Shown: positions 7,245 through 14,472 of the stretch, piece by piece | Numbering within the stretch: position 1 is the first letter of the stretch | Layout of the letters: every line of letters starts with the position of its first letter | Notes under the pieces: model-generated | The model's input: only the letters and a program-made list of their open reading frames with translations | Told to the model about the DNA's origin: nothing | Database searches by the model: none | Position numbers and translations under genes: made by a program | NCBI GenBank assembly: GCA_035640035.1 | Contig: DASQWX010000061.1 | Coordinates: 1 to 26,774, forward strand | Source of the DNA: 13-2-20CM-68-14 sp035640035 | GTDB taxonomy: Bacteria > Actinomycetota > Thermoleophilia > Gaiellales > Gaiellaceae | Direction of reading: 5' to 3' | DNA: 26,774 nucleotides

Positions 7245-7730
7245 CTAAGCGATCTTCAGCAGCGGAGGCGCCAGCGCGTGGCAGATCGCGACCGCGAGTG
7301 CGTCGGCGGCATGGTGCGGCGTCGGCGGCTTCTTGAGGCCGAGAATCGCCATCACCATCCGTTGAACCTGCGCCTTCTCGGCGCGGCCGTAGCCGCAGAC
7401 GGTCTGTTTGACGCGGGCGGGCGCGTACTCGGCGCACTCGACGCCGGCGTCCGCGGCCGCGACCATTACGGCACCTCGCGCCTGTCCGACCGAGAGCGCG
7501 GTGCGGGCGTCGACGCCGACGAAGGACTCCTCGAGCACGACGGCGTCCGGCGCAAACTCCGCTATGAGCTCCAGCACGCCGTCGAAGATCGTCTTGAGGC
7601 GCAGCTCTGGGCGGCGACCCGCCGGTGTTCGCCAGCAGTCCCACTCCACCGCCCGGAGGCGGCCTCCTCTTTCGTGGACGATTCCCCATCCGCACGCGGC
7701 AGTGCCCGGGTCGATACCCAGAACTCTCAC
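7245..7730 (-). CDS. ruvC: Holliday junction resolvase RuvC
   Basis: Dimeric RNase H-fold endonuclease that cuts Holliday junctions symmetrically. The 161-residue product has the expected active site: D7 in LGIDPG, E67 in VVLEESF, and H140/D143 in PHHAADALAVAI. A His at the third position is as in Thermus RuvC rather than the Asp of E. coli. GTG 7730 is the conserved start, since LGIDPG begins four residues later, and a TAAAGT box lies 6 nt upstream. The stop of yebC is 45 bp upstream. The palindromic element follows immediately. Confidence 0.96.
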   Translation of the reverse strand: MRVLGIDPGTAACGWGIVHERGGRLRAVEWDCWRTPAGRRPELRLKTIFDGVLELIAEFAPDAVVLEESFVGVDARTALSVGQARGAVMVAAADAGVECAEYAPARVKQTVCGYGRAEKAQVQRMVMAILGLKKPPTPHHAADALAVAICHALAPPLLKIA

Positions 7731-7736
7731 GGTGCG

Positions 7737-7742
7737 ACTTTA
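7737..7742 (-). promoter_or_regulatory. -10 box for leaderless ruvC
   Basis: TAAAGT on the minus strand, 6 nt before GTG 7730 and inside the 45-bp yebC-ruvC gap. Confidence 0.5.
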
Positions 7743-7775
7743 GGGACCGGGTCGGACGCTCCTGCCCGCTCCAGG

Positions 7776-8531
7776 CTACGAAGCGACCGTCTCGAGCAGG
7801 CGCTCGGGGATGTCGAAGTTCGCGTAGACCTCGTTGACGTCGTCGAGCTCCTCCAGGGCGTCGATCAGCCTCAGCGTCTTGCGGGCCGCCGCCTCGTCGG
7901 CCAGCTCGACCGTCGTCTTCGGCACCATCGTCGTCTCGGCGGACTCGACCTCGATCCCGGCCTGCTCGAGCGCCTCCCGCACCGCGCTCAGCGATTCCGG
8001 TGACGTCGTCACCTGAAAGGTCGAGCCGTCCTGGACGACGTCGTCCGCCCCGCCTTCAGCCGCGGCCAGCATGACGCTGTCCTCGTCGAACCGGTCGGCG
8101 TCGACGAGGATGACGCCGCGGCGCTCGAACAGCCAGGCGACCGCACCCGTCGTGCCGAGGTTGCCGTCGCTTTTGGTGAACACGTGGCGGATGTCGGAGG
8201 CGGTGCGGTTCCGGTTGTCCGTCAGCGCCTCGACGATGATCGCCACGCCGTTCGGGCCGTAGCCCTCGTAGGCGATGTGCTCAAACGCCTCCGAGTCGGT
8301 GCCCGCGCCCGATCCGCGCGCGATCGCACGCTCGATGTTCTCCTTCGGCATCGAGTACGAGCGCGCCTTCTCAATGGCGTTCTGCAGTGCGAGGTTGCCG
8401 GCCGGGTCGGGCCCGCCTTCGCGTGCGGCGACGATGATCGCCCGGGCGAGCTTCGAGAAGAGCTTGCCGCGTTTCGCATCGGCGGCGCCCTTCTTGTGCT
8501 TGATCGACGACCACTTGCTATGCCCCGACAT
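7776..8531 (-). CDS. yebC: YebC/PmpR-family (TACO1-like) protein
   Basis: Family members are DNA-binding regulators in some bacteria and, more recently, translation factors that relieve ribosome stalling; which applies here cannot be told from sequence. The 251-residue product has the signature N-terminus MSGHSKWSSIKHKKGAADAK and the following KLFSKLARAIIVAAREGG, then DPAGNLALQNAIEKARSYSMP, the YEGYGPNGVAIIVEALTDNRNRT block and an acidic C-terminal domain. The conserved start at ATG 8531 places it 14 bp inside the end of pdxT, in another frame. yebC next to ruvC is a very common bacterial arrangement, and pdxT-yebC-ruvCAB is common in actinobacteria. Confidence 0.95.
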   Translation of the reverse strand: MSGHSKWSSIKHKKGAADAKRGKLFSKLARAIIVAAREGGPDPAGNLALQNAIEKARSYSMPKENIERAIARGSGAGTDSEAFEHIAYEGYGPNGVAIIVEALTDNRNRTASDIRHVFTKSDGNLGTTGAVAWLFERRGVILVDADRFDEDSVMLAAAEGGADDVVQDGSTFQVTTSPESLSAVREALEQAGIEVESAETTMVPKTTVELADEAAARKTLRLIDALEELDDVNEVYANFDIPERLLETVAS

Positions 8532-9084
8532 GTGCCTCTTCCTCGACGAGCTCCAGAAAGCGTTCGTGGACCCGCGTGTCGTCGGTCAGCTCCGGGTGGA
8601 ACGAGGCGACGATGAACCGACCTTCCCGAAGCAGCACAGGCTCGCCGTCCAGCTCGGCCACTACCTCGACCTGAGGCCCCGCTTCGAGCACGCGCGGTGC
8701 GCGAATGAACACGCCGCGGAGAGGCTTGCCGTCATCCGCGAGCGAGAGGTCGGCCTCGAAGCTCGCTACCTGACGCCCGTACGCGTTCCGGTCGACCTCC
8801 AGGTCGACGGCGTCGAGGTGGTTTCGGTCGAGCACGATCATCCCGGCGCAGGTTCCGAGGACAGGACCTGCGAACTCGCGCACGGCCTGGTCGAGCCCGT
8901 AAAGGCGCATCAGCCGCATGAACGTCGTCGATTCGCCGCCGGGAATCACCAGCCCGTCGAGCCCGTGCAGCTGCTCTGGCTTGCGGACTTCGACCACATC
9001 CGCCCCGAGCCGCCGCAGCATCGCCGCGTGCTCGCGAAAGTTGCCCTGCAGGGCCAGGACGCCGATTGTTGGGGCCTCGAACAC
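8518..9084 (-). CDS. pdxT: pyridoxal 5'-phosphate synthase glutaminase subunit PdxT
   Basis: Releases ammonia from glutamine for the PdxS synthase in the DXP-independent PLP pathway. The 188-residue product is a class I glutaminase: IGVLALQGNFREH at residues 8-20, the IPGGESTT segment near 47-54, nucleophile C79 in LGTCAGM, and the His-x-Glu pair in SFHPEL. The frame is open to 9177, but GTG 9084 is preferred. It begins seven residues before the conserved IGVLALQG, and TACAAT lies 6 nt upstream. Its partner pdxS is 2.1 kb away at 11156-12040, separated by two plus-strand genes, although the two are usually adjacent. The stop lies inside yebC. Confidence 0.95.
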   Translation of the reverse strand: MFEAPTIGVLALQGNFREHAAMLRRLGADVVEVRKPEQLHGLDGLVIPGGESTTFMRLMRLYGLDQAVREFAGPVLGTCAGMIVLDRNHLDAVDLEVDRNAYGRQVASFEADLSLADDGKPLRGVFIRAPRVLEAGPQVEVVAELDGEPVLLREGRFIVASFHPELTDDTRVHERFLELVEEEAHVGA

Positions 9085-9090
9085 GCAGTC

Positions 9091-9096
9091 ATTGTA
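9091..9096 (-). promoter_or_regulatory. -10 box for leaderless pdxT
   Basis: TACAAT (5/6 to TATAAT) on the minus strand, 6 nt before GTG 9084. It shares its TA step with a plus-strand TAGGTT box. Confidence 0.6.
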
Positions 9097-9100
9097 GGTT
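9095..9100 (+). promoter_or_regulatory. possible -10 box for the gene at 9111
   Basis: TAGGTT ends 10 nt before ATG 9111 and overlaps the pdxT -10 box by two bases. No Shine-Dalgarno is seen. The gap between the divergent start codons is only 26 bp. Confidence 0.3.
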
Positions 9101-9110
9101 CGGGCAGTCG

Positions 9111-9536
9111 ATGGCCAGCGAAACGCGAACGATCGCGCAGTCCCTCGCGCAGCTGGCGCTCTTCGCCGACCTGACACAGCCTCAGCTGGAAGAGGTTGCG
9201 CATACGGTCGGCGAGGAGATGTTCGCGGAGGGGCAGCGCGTTCTTCGACAGGGGATGAGTGGAGGCGGCCTGTTCATCGTCGTCGACGGCGAAGCGCGCG
9301 TGGTGATCGACGGCGAGGAGCGCGCACGCCTGGGCCGCGGTGACTTCTTCGGCGAGATCGCGGCGTTGACCGGCGATGCGCCCACCGCCGACGTGGTCGC
9401 GGCCAGCCTGCTCCGCTGCCTCACGGTGCCGGGCCCCGAGCTCGAGCCGTTTCTGCTCGAGCATCCCCAGGTCATGTTCCGCATGCTGCAGGCCGAAGCG
9501 CGCCGCCTGCGGACCGCGAACCTGTGGCTGCGGTAG
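9111..9536 (+). CDS. cyclic-nucleotide-binding-fold (cNMP-bd) protein, degenerate pocket
   Basis: A 141-residue stand-alone CRP/PKA-type beta-barrel domain with no DNA-binding helix-turn-helix. Visible landmarks are the N-terminal LALFADLTQPQLEEV helix, the beta-roll GGGLFIVVDGEARVVIDGEERARLGRGDFFGEIA, and a C-terminal helix. The phosphate-binding cassette keeps G81-E82 but reads GDAPTADVV, so the usual Arg (R82 of CRP, PRAAT in PKA) is Thr92 and the next small polar residue is Ala. Binding of cAMP/cGMP is therefore doubtful; it may sense something else or act as a protein-protein module. ATG 9111 clears the pdxT promoter. The last 13 bp overlap the flavoprotein gene, suggesting translational coupling and a shared role. 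Fusions of this fold to thioredoxin-reductase-like flavoproteins are known. Confidence 0.85.
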   Translation: MASETRTIAQSLAQLALFADLTQPQLEEVAHTVGEEMFAEGQRVLRQGMSGGGLFIVVDGEARVVIDGEERARLGRGDFFGEIAALTGDAPTADVVAASLLRCLTVPGPELEPFLLEHPQVMFRMLQAEARRLRTANLWLR

Positions 9537-11017
9537 AGCGCCCGTTTCCGCCGGGCACCTACGACGTCGTCGTCGTCGGAAGCGGCCCGGGCGGTCTGCA
9601 AAGCGCCTACTGCCTCCCCAGGGCCGGAATCGCGAGATTCGCCGTCCTCTCCCGCGATGACGCGCCGGGCGGGATGTTCCGCCGATTTCCCGTGTTCCAG
9701 CGCCTGATCAGCTGGACCAAGCCGCGGGCGCCGGTCGAACGTGAGACCCGCGAGTACGAGTGGTACGACCACAACTCGCTCCTCGGCGACGAGCCGCAGC
9801 ACCGCGGGTCCGTGCCGACTTTCATGGACCGAACCTTCGACCTCCCCTCGCGCGAGGAGATGGAGGCGGGGCTTCGCTCGTACGTCGAGCGGACGGGGAT
9901 CGCAATCCGCTACGACTGTGCGGTTGAAGAGACGCAGCGCGAGGGAGACGGGCTCGTCCTGACGACGTCCGACGGCGAGTACCGCTGCAAGGCCGCGATC
10001 TTCGCCCTCGGCGTCACCGCGCCGTGGCGGCCCGACCTGCCCGGCGCGGAGGCGGCGCGCCACTACGTCGACACGGGCCGGCCGTCCGACTACGACGGGA
10101 AGCGGGTCGTGATCATCGGCAAGCGCAACTCCGGATTCGAGGTCGCCCACGGGCTTCTGCCGTGGGCGCGGCAGGTCACGCTCGTCTCCCCGCGGCCGGT
10201 GCAAACGGCCGTGCTGGCGCTTTCCGCTCTCCGAGTCCGCTACCTGCACCCGTACGACGAGTACGTCCGCGGCGGCTCCGGGACGTACGTGCTCGACGCG
10301 GCCATCGAGAGGATCGAACGAAGGGCAGAAAGCTTCCGCGTCCACGCCGAGGGGACGACCTGGCCGGGACGCCACGAACTGGACGCGGACGAGGTGATTG
10401 TCGCGACAGGCTTCCGCACGCCGCTCGAGCCGCTCTCGGATCTCGACATCGCGACGGTCGCCGACGGGCGGATCCCCGCGCAGACGCCATTTTGGGAAAG
10501 CGTCTCGGCGCCGGGCGTCTATTTCGCCGGCAACGCGACTCAAGGGGCGCCCGGAATGTCGAAGCACGGCGCCGCCGCCAGCTCGAGCTCGGTCAACGGC
10601 TTTCGCTACAACGCCCGCGTTCTCGTCGACCACCTGGCGCGCACGCGCTTCGGGATCGAGCCTCCGCGACGGCGCGTAGCCACGGCCGAGATCGTTCCGT
10701 TCCTCCTCGCCGAGCTAGCCCGCGGGCCGGAGCTGTGGATCCAGAAGGGCTACCTGACTCGCGTCGTGACGCTGGGCGCCGAGGGCGGCCACGACGAAGG
10801 GATCGTCCCACTCGCGCACTTCGTCGACACGGCCGGCCCTGCCGCGGTCGCGGCTGCGGTCGAGGTGGCGGCGGACGGCTCGATCGTCCCCGTCGTCTAC
10901 CTCCGCAACGAGGGAGCGGTCGAGGAGCACGCCTTGCCGGCCCATCCCCTCCGTCAATTCGACAGCCCCGACCAGCGGGCCGAGCTGGAGAGGATCCTGA
11001 AGCCGTACGTCGGCTAG
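9524..11017 (+). CDS. FAD/NAD(P)-dependent oxidoreductase (flavoprotein monooxygenase/YpdA-like)
   Basis: A 497-residue flavoprotein of the two-dinucleotide-binding-domain class; the substrate is unknown. The FAD-binding Rossmann motif VVVVGSGPGGLQSAYCL is at residues ~14-30. ATGxxxxPxxP-like ALGVTAPWRPDLPG follows in the middle. A second nucleotide-binding segment reads VVIIGKRNSGFEVAHGLL, where GKRNSG replaces the classic GxGxxG, resembling YpdA-type proteins. VIVATGFRTPL and YFAGNATQG close the FAD site. There is no CxxC redox pair of thioredoxin reductase. About 120 extra residues at the C-terminus (from ATAEIVPFLLAEL) are not typical and unassigned. GTG 9524 overlaps the preceding gene by 13 bp; no other start precedes the Rossmann motif. 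Confidence 0.9.
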   Translation: MAAVERPFPPGTYDVVVVGSGPGGLQSAYCLPRAGIARFAVLSRDDAPGGMFRRFPVFQRLISWTKPRAPVERETREYEWYDHNSLLGDEPQHRGSVPTFMDRTFDLPSREEMEAGLRSYVERTGIAIRYDCAVEETQREGDGLVLTTSDGEYRCKAAIFALGVTAPWRPDLPGAEAARHYVDTGRPSDYDGKRVVIIGKRNSGFEVAHGLLPWARQVTLVSPRPVQTAVLALSALRVRYLHPYDEYVRGGSGTYVLDAAIERIERRAESFRVHAEGTTWPGRHELDADEVIVATGFRTPLEPLSDLDIATVADGRIPAQTPFWESVSAPGVYFAGNATQGAPGMSKHGAAASSSSVNGFRYNARVLVDHLARTRFGIEPPRRRVATAEIVPFLLAELARGPELWIQKGYLTRVVTLGAEGGHDEGIVPLAHFVDTAGPAAVAAAVEVAADGSIVPVVYLRNEGAVEEHALPAHPLRQFDSPDQRAELERILKPYVG

Positions 11018-11155
11018 CTTCGATCGAGGACTGTCCACCGCGAGCTGCCCCGAACGGTCGTGGCAACGCACACGAAAGTGCAACTTTTCGTCCACAGACA
11101 CGGCAGGAACTGCGGACTCGAGCGCCCGCGGCGCGCCGGCGGCGCCCCGCGCGGC
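11018..11155. other. intergenic region between convergent genes
   Basis: This 138-bp stretch holds no gene I can support. It contains one imperfect hairpin with a bulged T at 11072-11091 (ACGAAAGT, loop GCA, ACTTTTCGT), which could serve as a shared 3' end structure, and a very GC-rich tail next to the pdxS stop. Confidence 0.4.
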
Positions 11156-12040
11156 CTACCAGCCGCGTGTCTCGAGCAGCTCTTCGGGGGCAAGCGCGGC
11201 GGCCGAGAGGCCGCTCATCGCGTCGCCGAGTCCCTGCGAGACGCGGGCGAGCACCTCGGCGTCTCGGTAATGCGTCGTCGCCTCGACGATCGCCTTTGCG
11301 CGGGTCGACGGATCCGCGGACTTGAAGATGCCCGACCCGACGAACACACCGTCGGCGCCCAGCTGCATGCAGAGCGCGGCATCGGCCGGCGTCGCGATCC
11401 CTCCGGCCGTGAAGGTCACGACGGGGAGCCGCCCGTGCTCGGCCACCCACTGCACGAGCTCGACTGGGGCCTGCAGGTTCTTCGCCTCGGAGTAGAGCTC
11501 GTCCTCGCGCAGCGCCCCGAGCCGCCGGATCGCGCCGAAGACCGCGCGCATGTGCGTGACCGCATTGACGATGTCGCCGGTCCCGGCCTCACCCTTCGTG
11601 CGGATCATCGCCGCGCCCTCGGAGATCCGCCGCAGCGCCTCGCCGAGGTTCGTGCAGCCGCAGACGAACGGCACCGTGAACTTCCACTTGTCGATGTGGT
11701 TCGCGGTGTCCGCGGGAGTCAGGACCTCGCTCTCGTCGATGTAGTCGACCTCGAGCGACTCGAGGATCTGCGCCTCGACGAAGTGGCCGATCCGCGCTTT
11801 CGCCATGACTGGGATCGTCACCGTCTCCTGGATCTCACGGATCTTGTCCGGGTCGGCCATCCGGGCGACCCCGCCCTCGGCCCGGATGTCCGCGGGCACG
11901 CGCTCGAGCGCCATCACGGCAACCGCGCCGGCCTCCTCGGCGATCCGCGCCTGCTCGGCCGTCGTCACGTCCATGATCACCCCGCCCTTGAGCATCTCGG
12001 CGAGGCCGCTTTTCACGCGCATCGTGCCCAGCTCGGCCAT
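11156..12040 (-). CDS. pdxS: pyridoxal 5'-phosphate synthase subunit PdxS
   Basis: Condenses ribose 5-phosphate, glyceraldehyde 3-phosphate and ammonia to PLP; forms a dodecamer decorated by PdxT. The 294-residue product is near-canonical, with D24 in GGVIMDV, the two catalytic lysines K81 (VMAKARIGHF) and K149 (MIRTKGEAGTG), and the phosphate-binding GGIATPADAALCMQLGADGVFVGSGIF. ATG 12040 is preceded 6 nt upstream by TAGCAT, which itself covers the stop codon of the upstream membrane-protein gene. So pdxS can be expressed leaderless from its own promoter even though it is last in a long co-directional run. It is separated from pdxT by two oppositely oriented genes. Confidence 0.98.
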   Translation of the reverse strand: MAELGTMRVKSGLAEMLKGGVIMDVTTAEQARIAEEAGAVAVMALERVPADIRAEGGVARMADPDKIREIQETVTIPVMAKARIGHFVEAQILESLEVDYIDESEVLTPADTANHIDKWKFTVPFVCGCTNLGEALRRISEGAAMIRTKGEAGTGDIVNAVTHMRAVFGAIRRLGALREDELYSEAKNLQAPVELVQWVAEHGRLPVVTFTAGGIATPADAALCMQLGADGVFVGSGIFKSADPSTRAKAIVEATTHYRDAEVLARVSQGLGDAMSGLSAAALAPEELLETRGW

Positions 12041-12046
12041 GCCGCA

Positions 12047-12052
12047 ATGCTA
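12047..12052 (-). promoter_or_regulatory. -10 box for leaderless pdxS
   Basis: TAGCAT on the minus strand, 6 nt before ATG 12040. Its first three bases are the TAG stop of the gene at 12050-12496. Confidence 0.5.
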
Positions 12053-12496
12053 CCGCGACGCGGCGGGACGCCCGACGAAACGCCTGGCCGCGGCGACCGA
12101 CTCCGCGTCGACCGCGAGCCAGAAGCAGAACAGGGCGAGAGGCACCTCGGCGACGACGGCTTCGACCGTCGCCCACGCGAGCTCGGTACCCGGCCTCGAG
12201 GTCAGCGTGTCGAACCAGGCATCGCAGAGGAGGAGCGTCCCCGCGGCCGTGGAGAAGATCGGCATGTAGGCCGCGCACCGCACCAGCGCGAACACGGTCG
12301 CGCCGACGGCGAGCGCGATGGCGATGTCGAAGCCGGGCCAGACGATGTCCCAGTGCACCGACTTGTGCTCCGAGGGCAGCGTGACGCTCAGGTACGCCGT
12401 CCACGGCAGCAACGCAAGCGCGACCCCGCCCATGATCACGAACGACCAGTGGCGCAGGCGCATGAAGCTTCGCTCGGCGGCAAGCTCAGAGCTCAA
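12050..12496 (-). CDS. four-helix integral membrane protein, unknown function
   Basis: No family recognised. The 148-residue product has four hydrophobic segments: about residues 17-37 (SFVIMGGVALALLPWTAYLS), 50-72, 75-92 and 108-130. It has a charged N-terminus and an Arg-rich C-terminal tail. The TTG start at 12496 is supported by a GGAG (12503-12506) 6 nt upstream. It overlaps the end of the MprF-like gene by 11 bp, so the two are probably translated together. An internal ATG at 12463 lacks a ribosome-binding site. Coupling to a lipid-modifying enzyme suggests a membrane accessory role (inference). Confidence 0.8.
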   Translation of the reverse strand: MSSELAAERSFMRLRHWSFVIMGGVALALLPWTAYLSVTLPSEHKSVHWDIVWPGFDIAIALAVGATVFALVRCAAYMPIFSTAAGTLLLCDAWFDTLTSRPGTELAWATVEAVVAEVPLALFCFWLAVDAESVAAARRFVGRPAASR

Positions 12497-14453
12497 GGTG
12501 CGCTCCTACGGGAGCCCGGCGTCGCGGCTTCGGCAGCTGCCCTTCGGCCCACATCACCGCGAGCCCGGCGCGCGGAAGGCCCATCGCGCCCTCGTAGAGG
12601 AGGTACCGCGGCTCCCAGCGCGGGAAGAACTTCGCGTTGAACCGGTAGAGGCTCTCGATCTGGAATATCGGGTTCGCCAGGGCGACCATCCGTCCGGCGA
12701 GGCGCTCGAAGCGGCTGCACGGTTTGTGCATCATCCGCGCGAATGCCGCGAAGTTGAGCGAGACCTCCTCGACGCCGCGCTCCCGCAGTCCTTCGATCGC
12801 CCGCACGACGAGAAACTCCATCAGGCCGTTCGGGGTATCACGGTCGCGCCGCATCGACGAGAGCGACATGGCGGGCCGGCCGTAGGACGGGACGAAATGC
12901 AGGAAGCCCCGGACACGCCCAACGGATCTCCCGATCACGACGACGCCGCCCCCGTCGCTCTCGGTGCGGAGGGAATCCATCGACATCGCAAAGCCTCGCT
13001 CCTCTGCCCCCGCGAGCCAGCGCCGGGCCACCTGCTCGAGCTCGCACAGCGTGCCTTCGTCGAGCTCCGCGACCTCCGCCAGCTCGGCCGTGTAGCCGGC
13101 CTTCTCGAGCCGTGCGACCGATTGGCGCACCTTCCGGATCGGCCGGCCCTCGAGGGAGAACGACCCGGTCTCGACAATCGCCTCGTCGCCGATGTAGAGC
13201 GAGCGCAGACCCGCCTGGCGCCAGAGCGGGACGAGCTGCTCGCTGACGCCGCTCGCGGCGAGCTTCAGTCCGCGACGTTCCGCGTACGTGACCGCTCTCG
13301 AGACGACTCCCGGTAAGGCCGCGGGCGGGCCGATCGGGTCGCCCGAGCACAAGAAGACGCCGTTCTCGATCCGGTAGGCGAGAAAAGCGGCCCCAGCCTC
13401 GCCGAACATGTACTGCTTGTCTCTGCGCAGGTTGAAGAAGGCCAACGTGTCGGTGCCGTATTCCCGGACGAGCTCCCGAGCGGCGCGTCTCGCCTCGGCA
13501 TCCGGCAGGCTCCTCGGGGCGGCGAGCGGCCTGAAGACGAGGTAGGCGACCGTCAGCAGCGCGATGAGCGCAAGCAGCGAGACGGCCAGCGGCAGACGCC
13601 CCATCTCGTCGTGGAACGAGAACGGGCCTGGTTGCCAGAGGACCGCGTCGCCGGACGCCCGAACGATCGCACCGAACGAGGTGTCGTTCGGGGCGGCGAT
13701 CGCCACCGACGTCACGATCGCCACGGCGGTGCCGATGACCACCGCCGGGACGCGGACGATTGCGGAGCGGAGGCTGACCGGGTCGTGGCGGACGTGGAAG
13801 GCGCCGCGACCGCTCCAGAGAAGCGCTGCCGCCGCGAAGCTCCAGACCGCCTCCTCGAAGTCGAGTCCCTTGACCAGGTTGAGGACACCGAGCGCGGCGA
13901 GCAGACCGATGGCGACGTTGAGGGCGCCCCGCCGCCGGCGGTAGAGATAGAAGGCGGTGACGATCAGCGCCGCAGCGGCGGGCAGAGCAAGGGCGTGGAA
14001 GACGCGGATCTCCTCCAGCGACTCGACGTTCAGCAGGGCGCGGTGCCGCCAGCCCGAGTTCGGCGTCACCGCGGAGACGAGGTTGACGACCCCGGCGCCG
14101 AGCGCGGCCAGCGCCGCGATCGTCGGCAGCGACTCGGACCGTCTCAGGCTCCGGAGCGGGGCCGCCCGCCGGTGCAGGCCGAGCTGCCACGTCGCCGAGT
14201 CCCGCTTCGACGGGACGGCGTCCCGCCAGTCCTTGACGACGAGCCAGAGGCCCGCAAGCGTCGCCAGCACGGTGCCGAGCCCGAGGTCGACGACGTGGAG
14301 CAACGATCCCGCCGCCAGAGCCGTGAGGATCGCGAGCCCGAGGTGGTACTCGTGGATCCGGCGACGAAGGATGTAGATCCGCGGCCCGAACGGATGTCGC
14401 TCGAGACGGAGCATCTCCGCCACACTGTGCCACGCGCCCCGGCGACCGGCCAC
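12486..14453 (-). CDS. MprF/LPG-synthase-like aminoacyl-phosphatidylglycerol synthase (DUF2156)
   Basis: Family enzymes transfer an amino acid, usually lysine or alanine, from aminoacyl-tRNA to phosphatidylglycerol, lowering surface negative charge and raising resistance to cationic peptides. The 655-residue product has an N-terminal half with about seven to eight membrane segments and a C-terminal cytoplasmic GNAT-like domain from about residue 330. That domain carries the family hallmarks: FFNLRRDKQYMF, FLCSGDPIGP, GLRSLYIGDEAIV, IRKVRQSVARLEKAGY, PNGLMEFLVVRAIEGLRERG, SLNFAAFA, and FQIESLYRFNAKFFPRWEPRYL. It lacks the fused lysyl-tRNA synthetase of mycobacterial LysX. The start is uncertain: GTG 14453 has a weak GGCGG 6 nt upstream, and GTG 14423 or ATG 14414 are alternatives. 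It lies 19 bp after the giant LuxR regulator and overlaps the next gene. Confidence 0.88.
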   Translation of the reverse strand: MAGRRGAWHSVAEMLRLERHPFGPRIYILRRRIHEYHLGLAILTALAAGSLLHVVDLGLGTVLATLAGLWLVVKDWRDAVPSKRDSATWQLGLHRRAAPLRSLRRSESLPTIAALAALGAGVVNLVSAVTPNSGWRHRALLNVESLEEIRVFHALALPAAAALIVTAFYLYRRRRGALNVAIGLLAALGVLNLVKGLDFEEAVWSFAAAALLWSGRGAFHVRHDPVSLRSAIVRVPAVVIGTAVAIVTSVAIAAPNDTSFGAIVRASGDAVLWQPGPFSFHDEMGRLPLAVSLLALIALLTVAYLVFRPLAAPRSLPDAEARRAARELVREYGTDTLAFFNLRRDKQYMFGEAGAAFLAYRIENGVFLCSGDPIGPPAALPGVVSRAVTYAERRGLKLAASGVSEQLVPLWRQAGLRSLYIGDEAIVETGSFSLEGRPIRKVRQSVARLEKAGYTAELAEVAELDEGTLCELEQVARRWLAGAEERGFAMSMDSLRTESDGGGVVVIGRSVGRVRGFLHFVPSYGRPAMSLSSMRRDRDTPNGLMEFLVVRAIEGLRERGVEEVSLNFAAFARMMHKPCSRFERLAGRMVALANPIFQIESLYRFNAKFFPRWEPRYLLYEGAMGLPRAGLAVMWAEGQLPKPRRRAPVGAHLEL

Positions 14454-14472
14454 CGGGTACCGCCGGACACGC

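Noticed and set aside
11028..11036. GGACTGTCC near the flavoprotein stop as a second copy of the ruvC-ruvA palindrome
   Set aside because: Only 9 nt with no flanking stem; too short to call a repeat copy.
12435..12463. ATG 12463 as start of the 4-TM protein
   Set aside because: No ribosome-binding site precedes it, whereas TTG 12496 has GGAG at 6 nt and overlaps the upstream stop, as is usual here.
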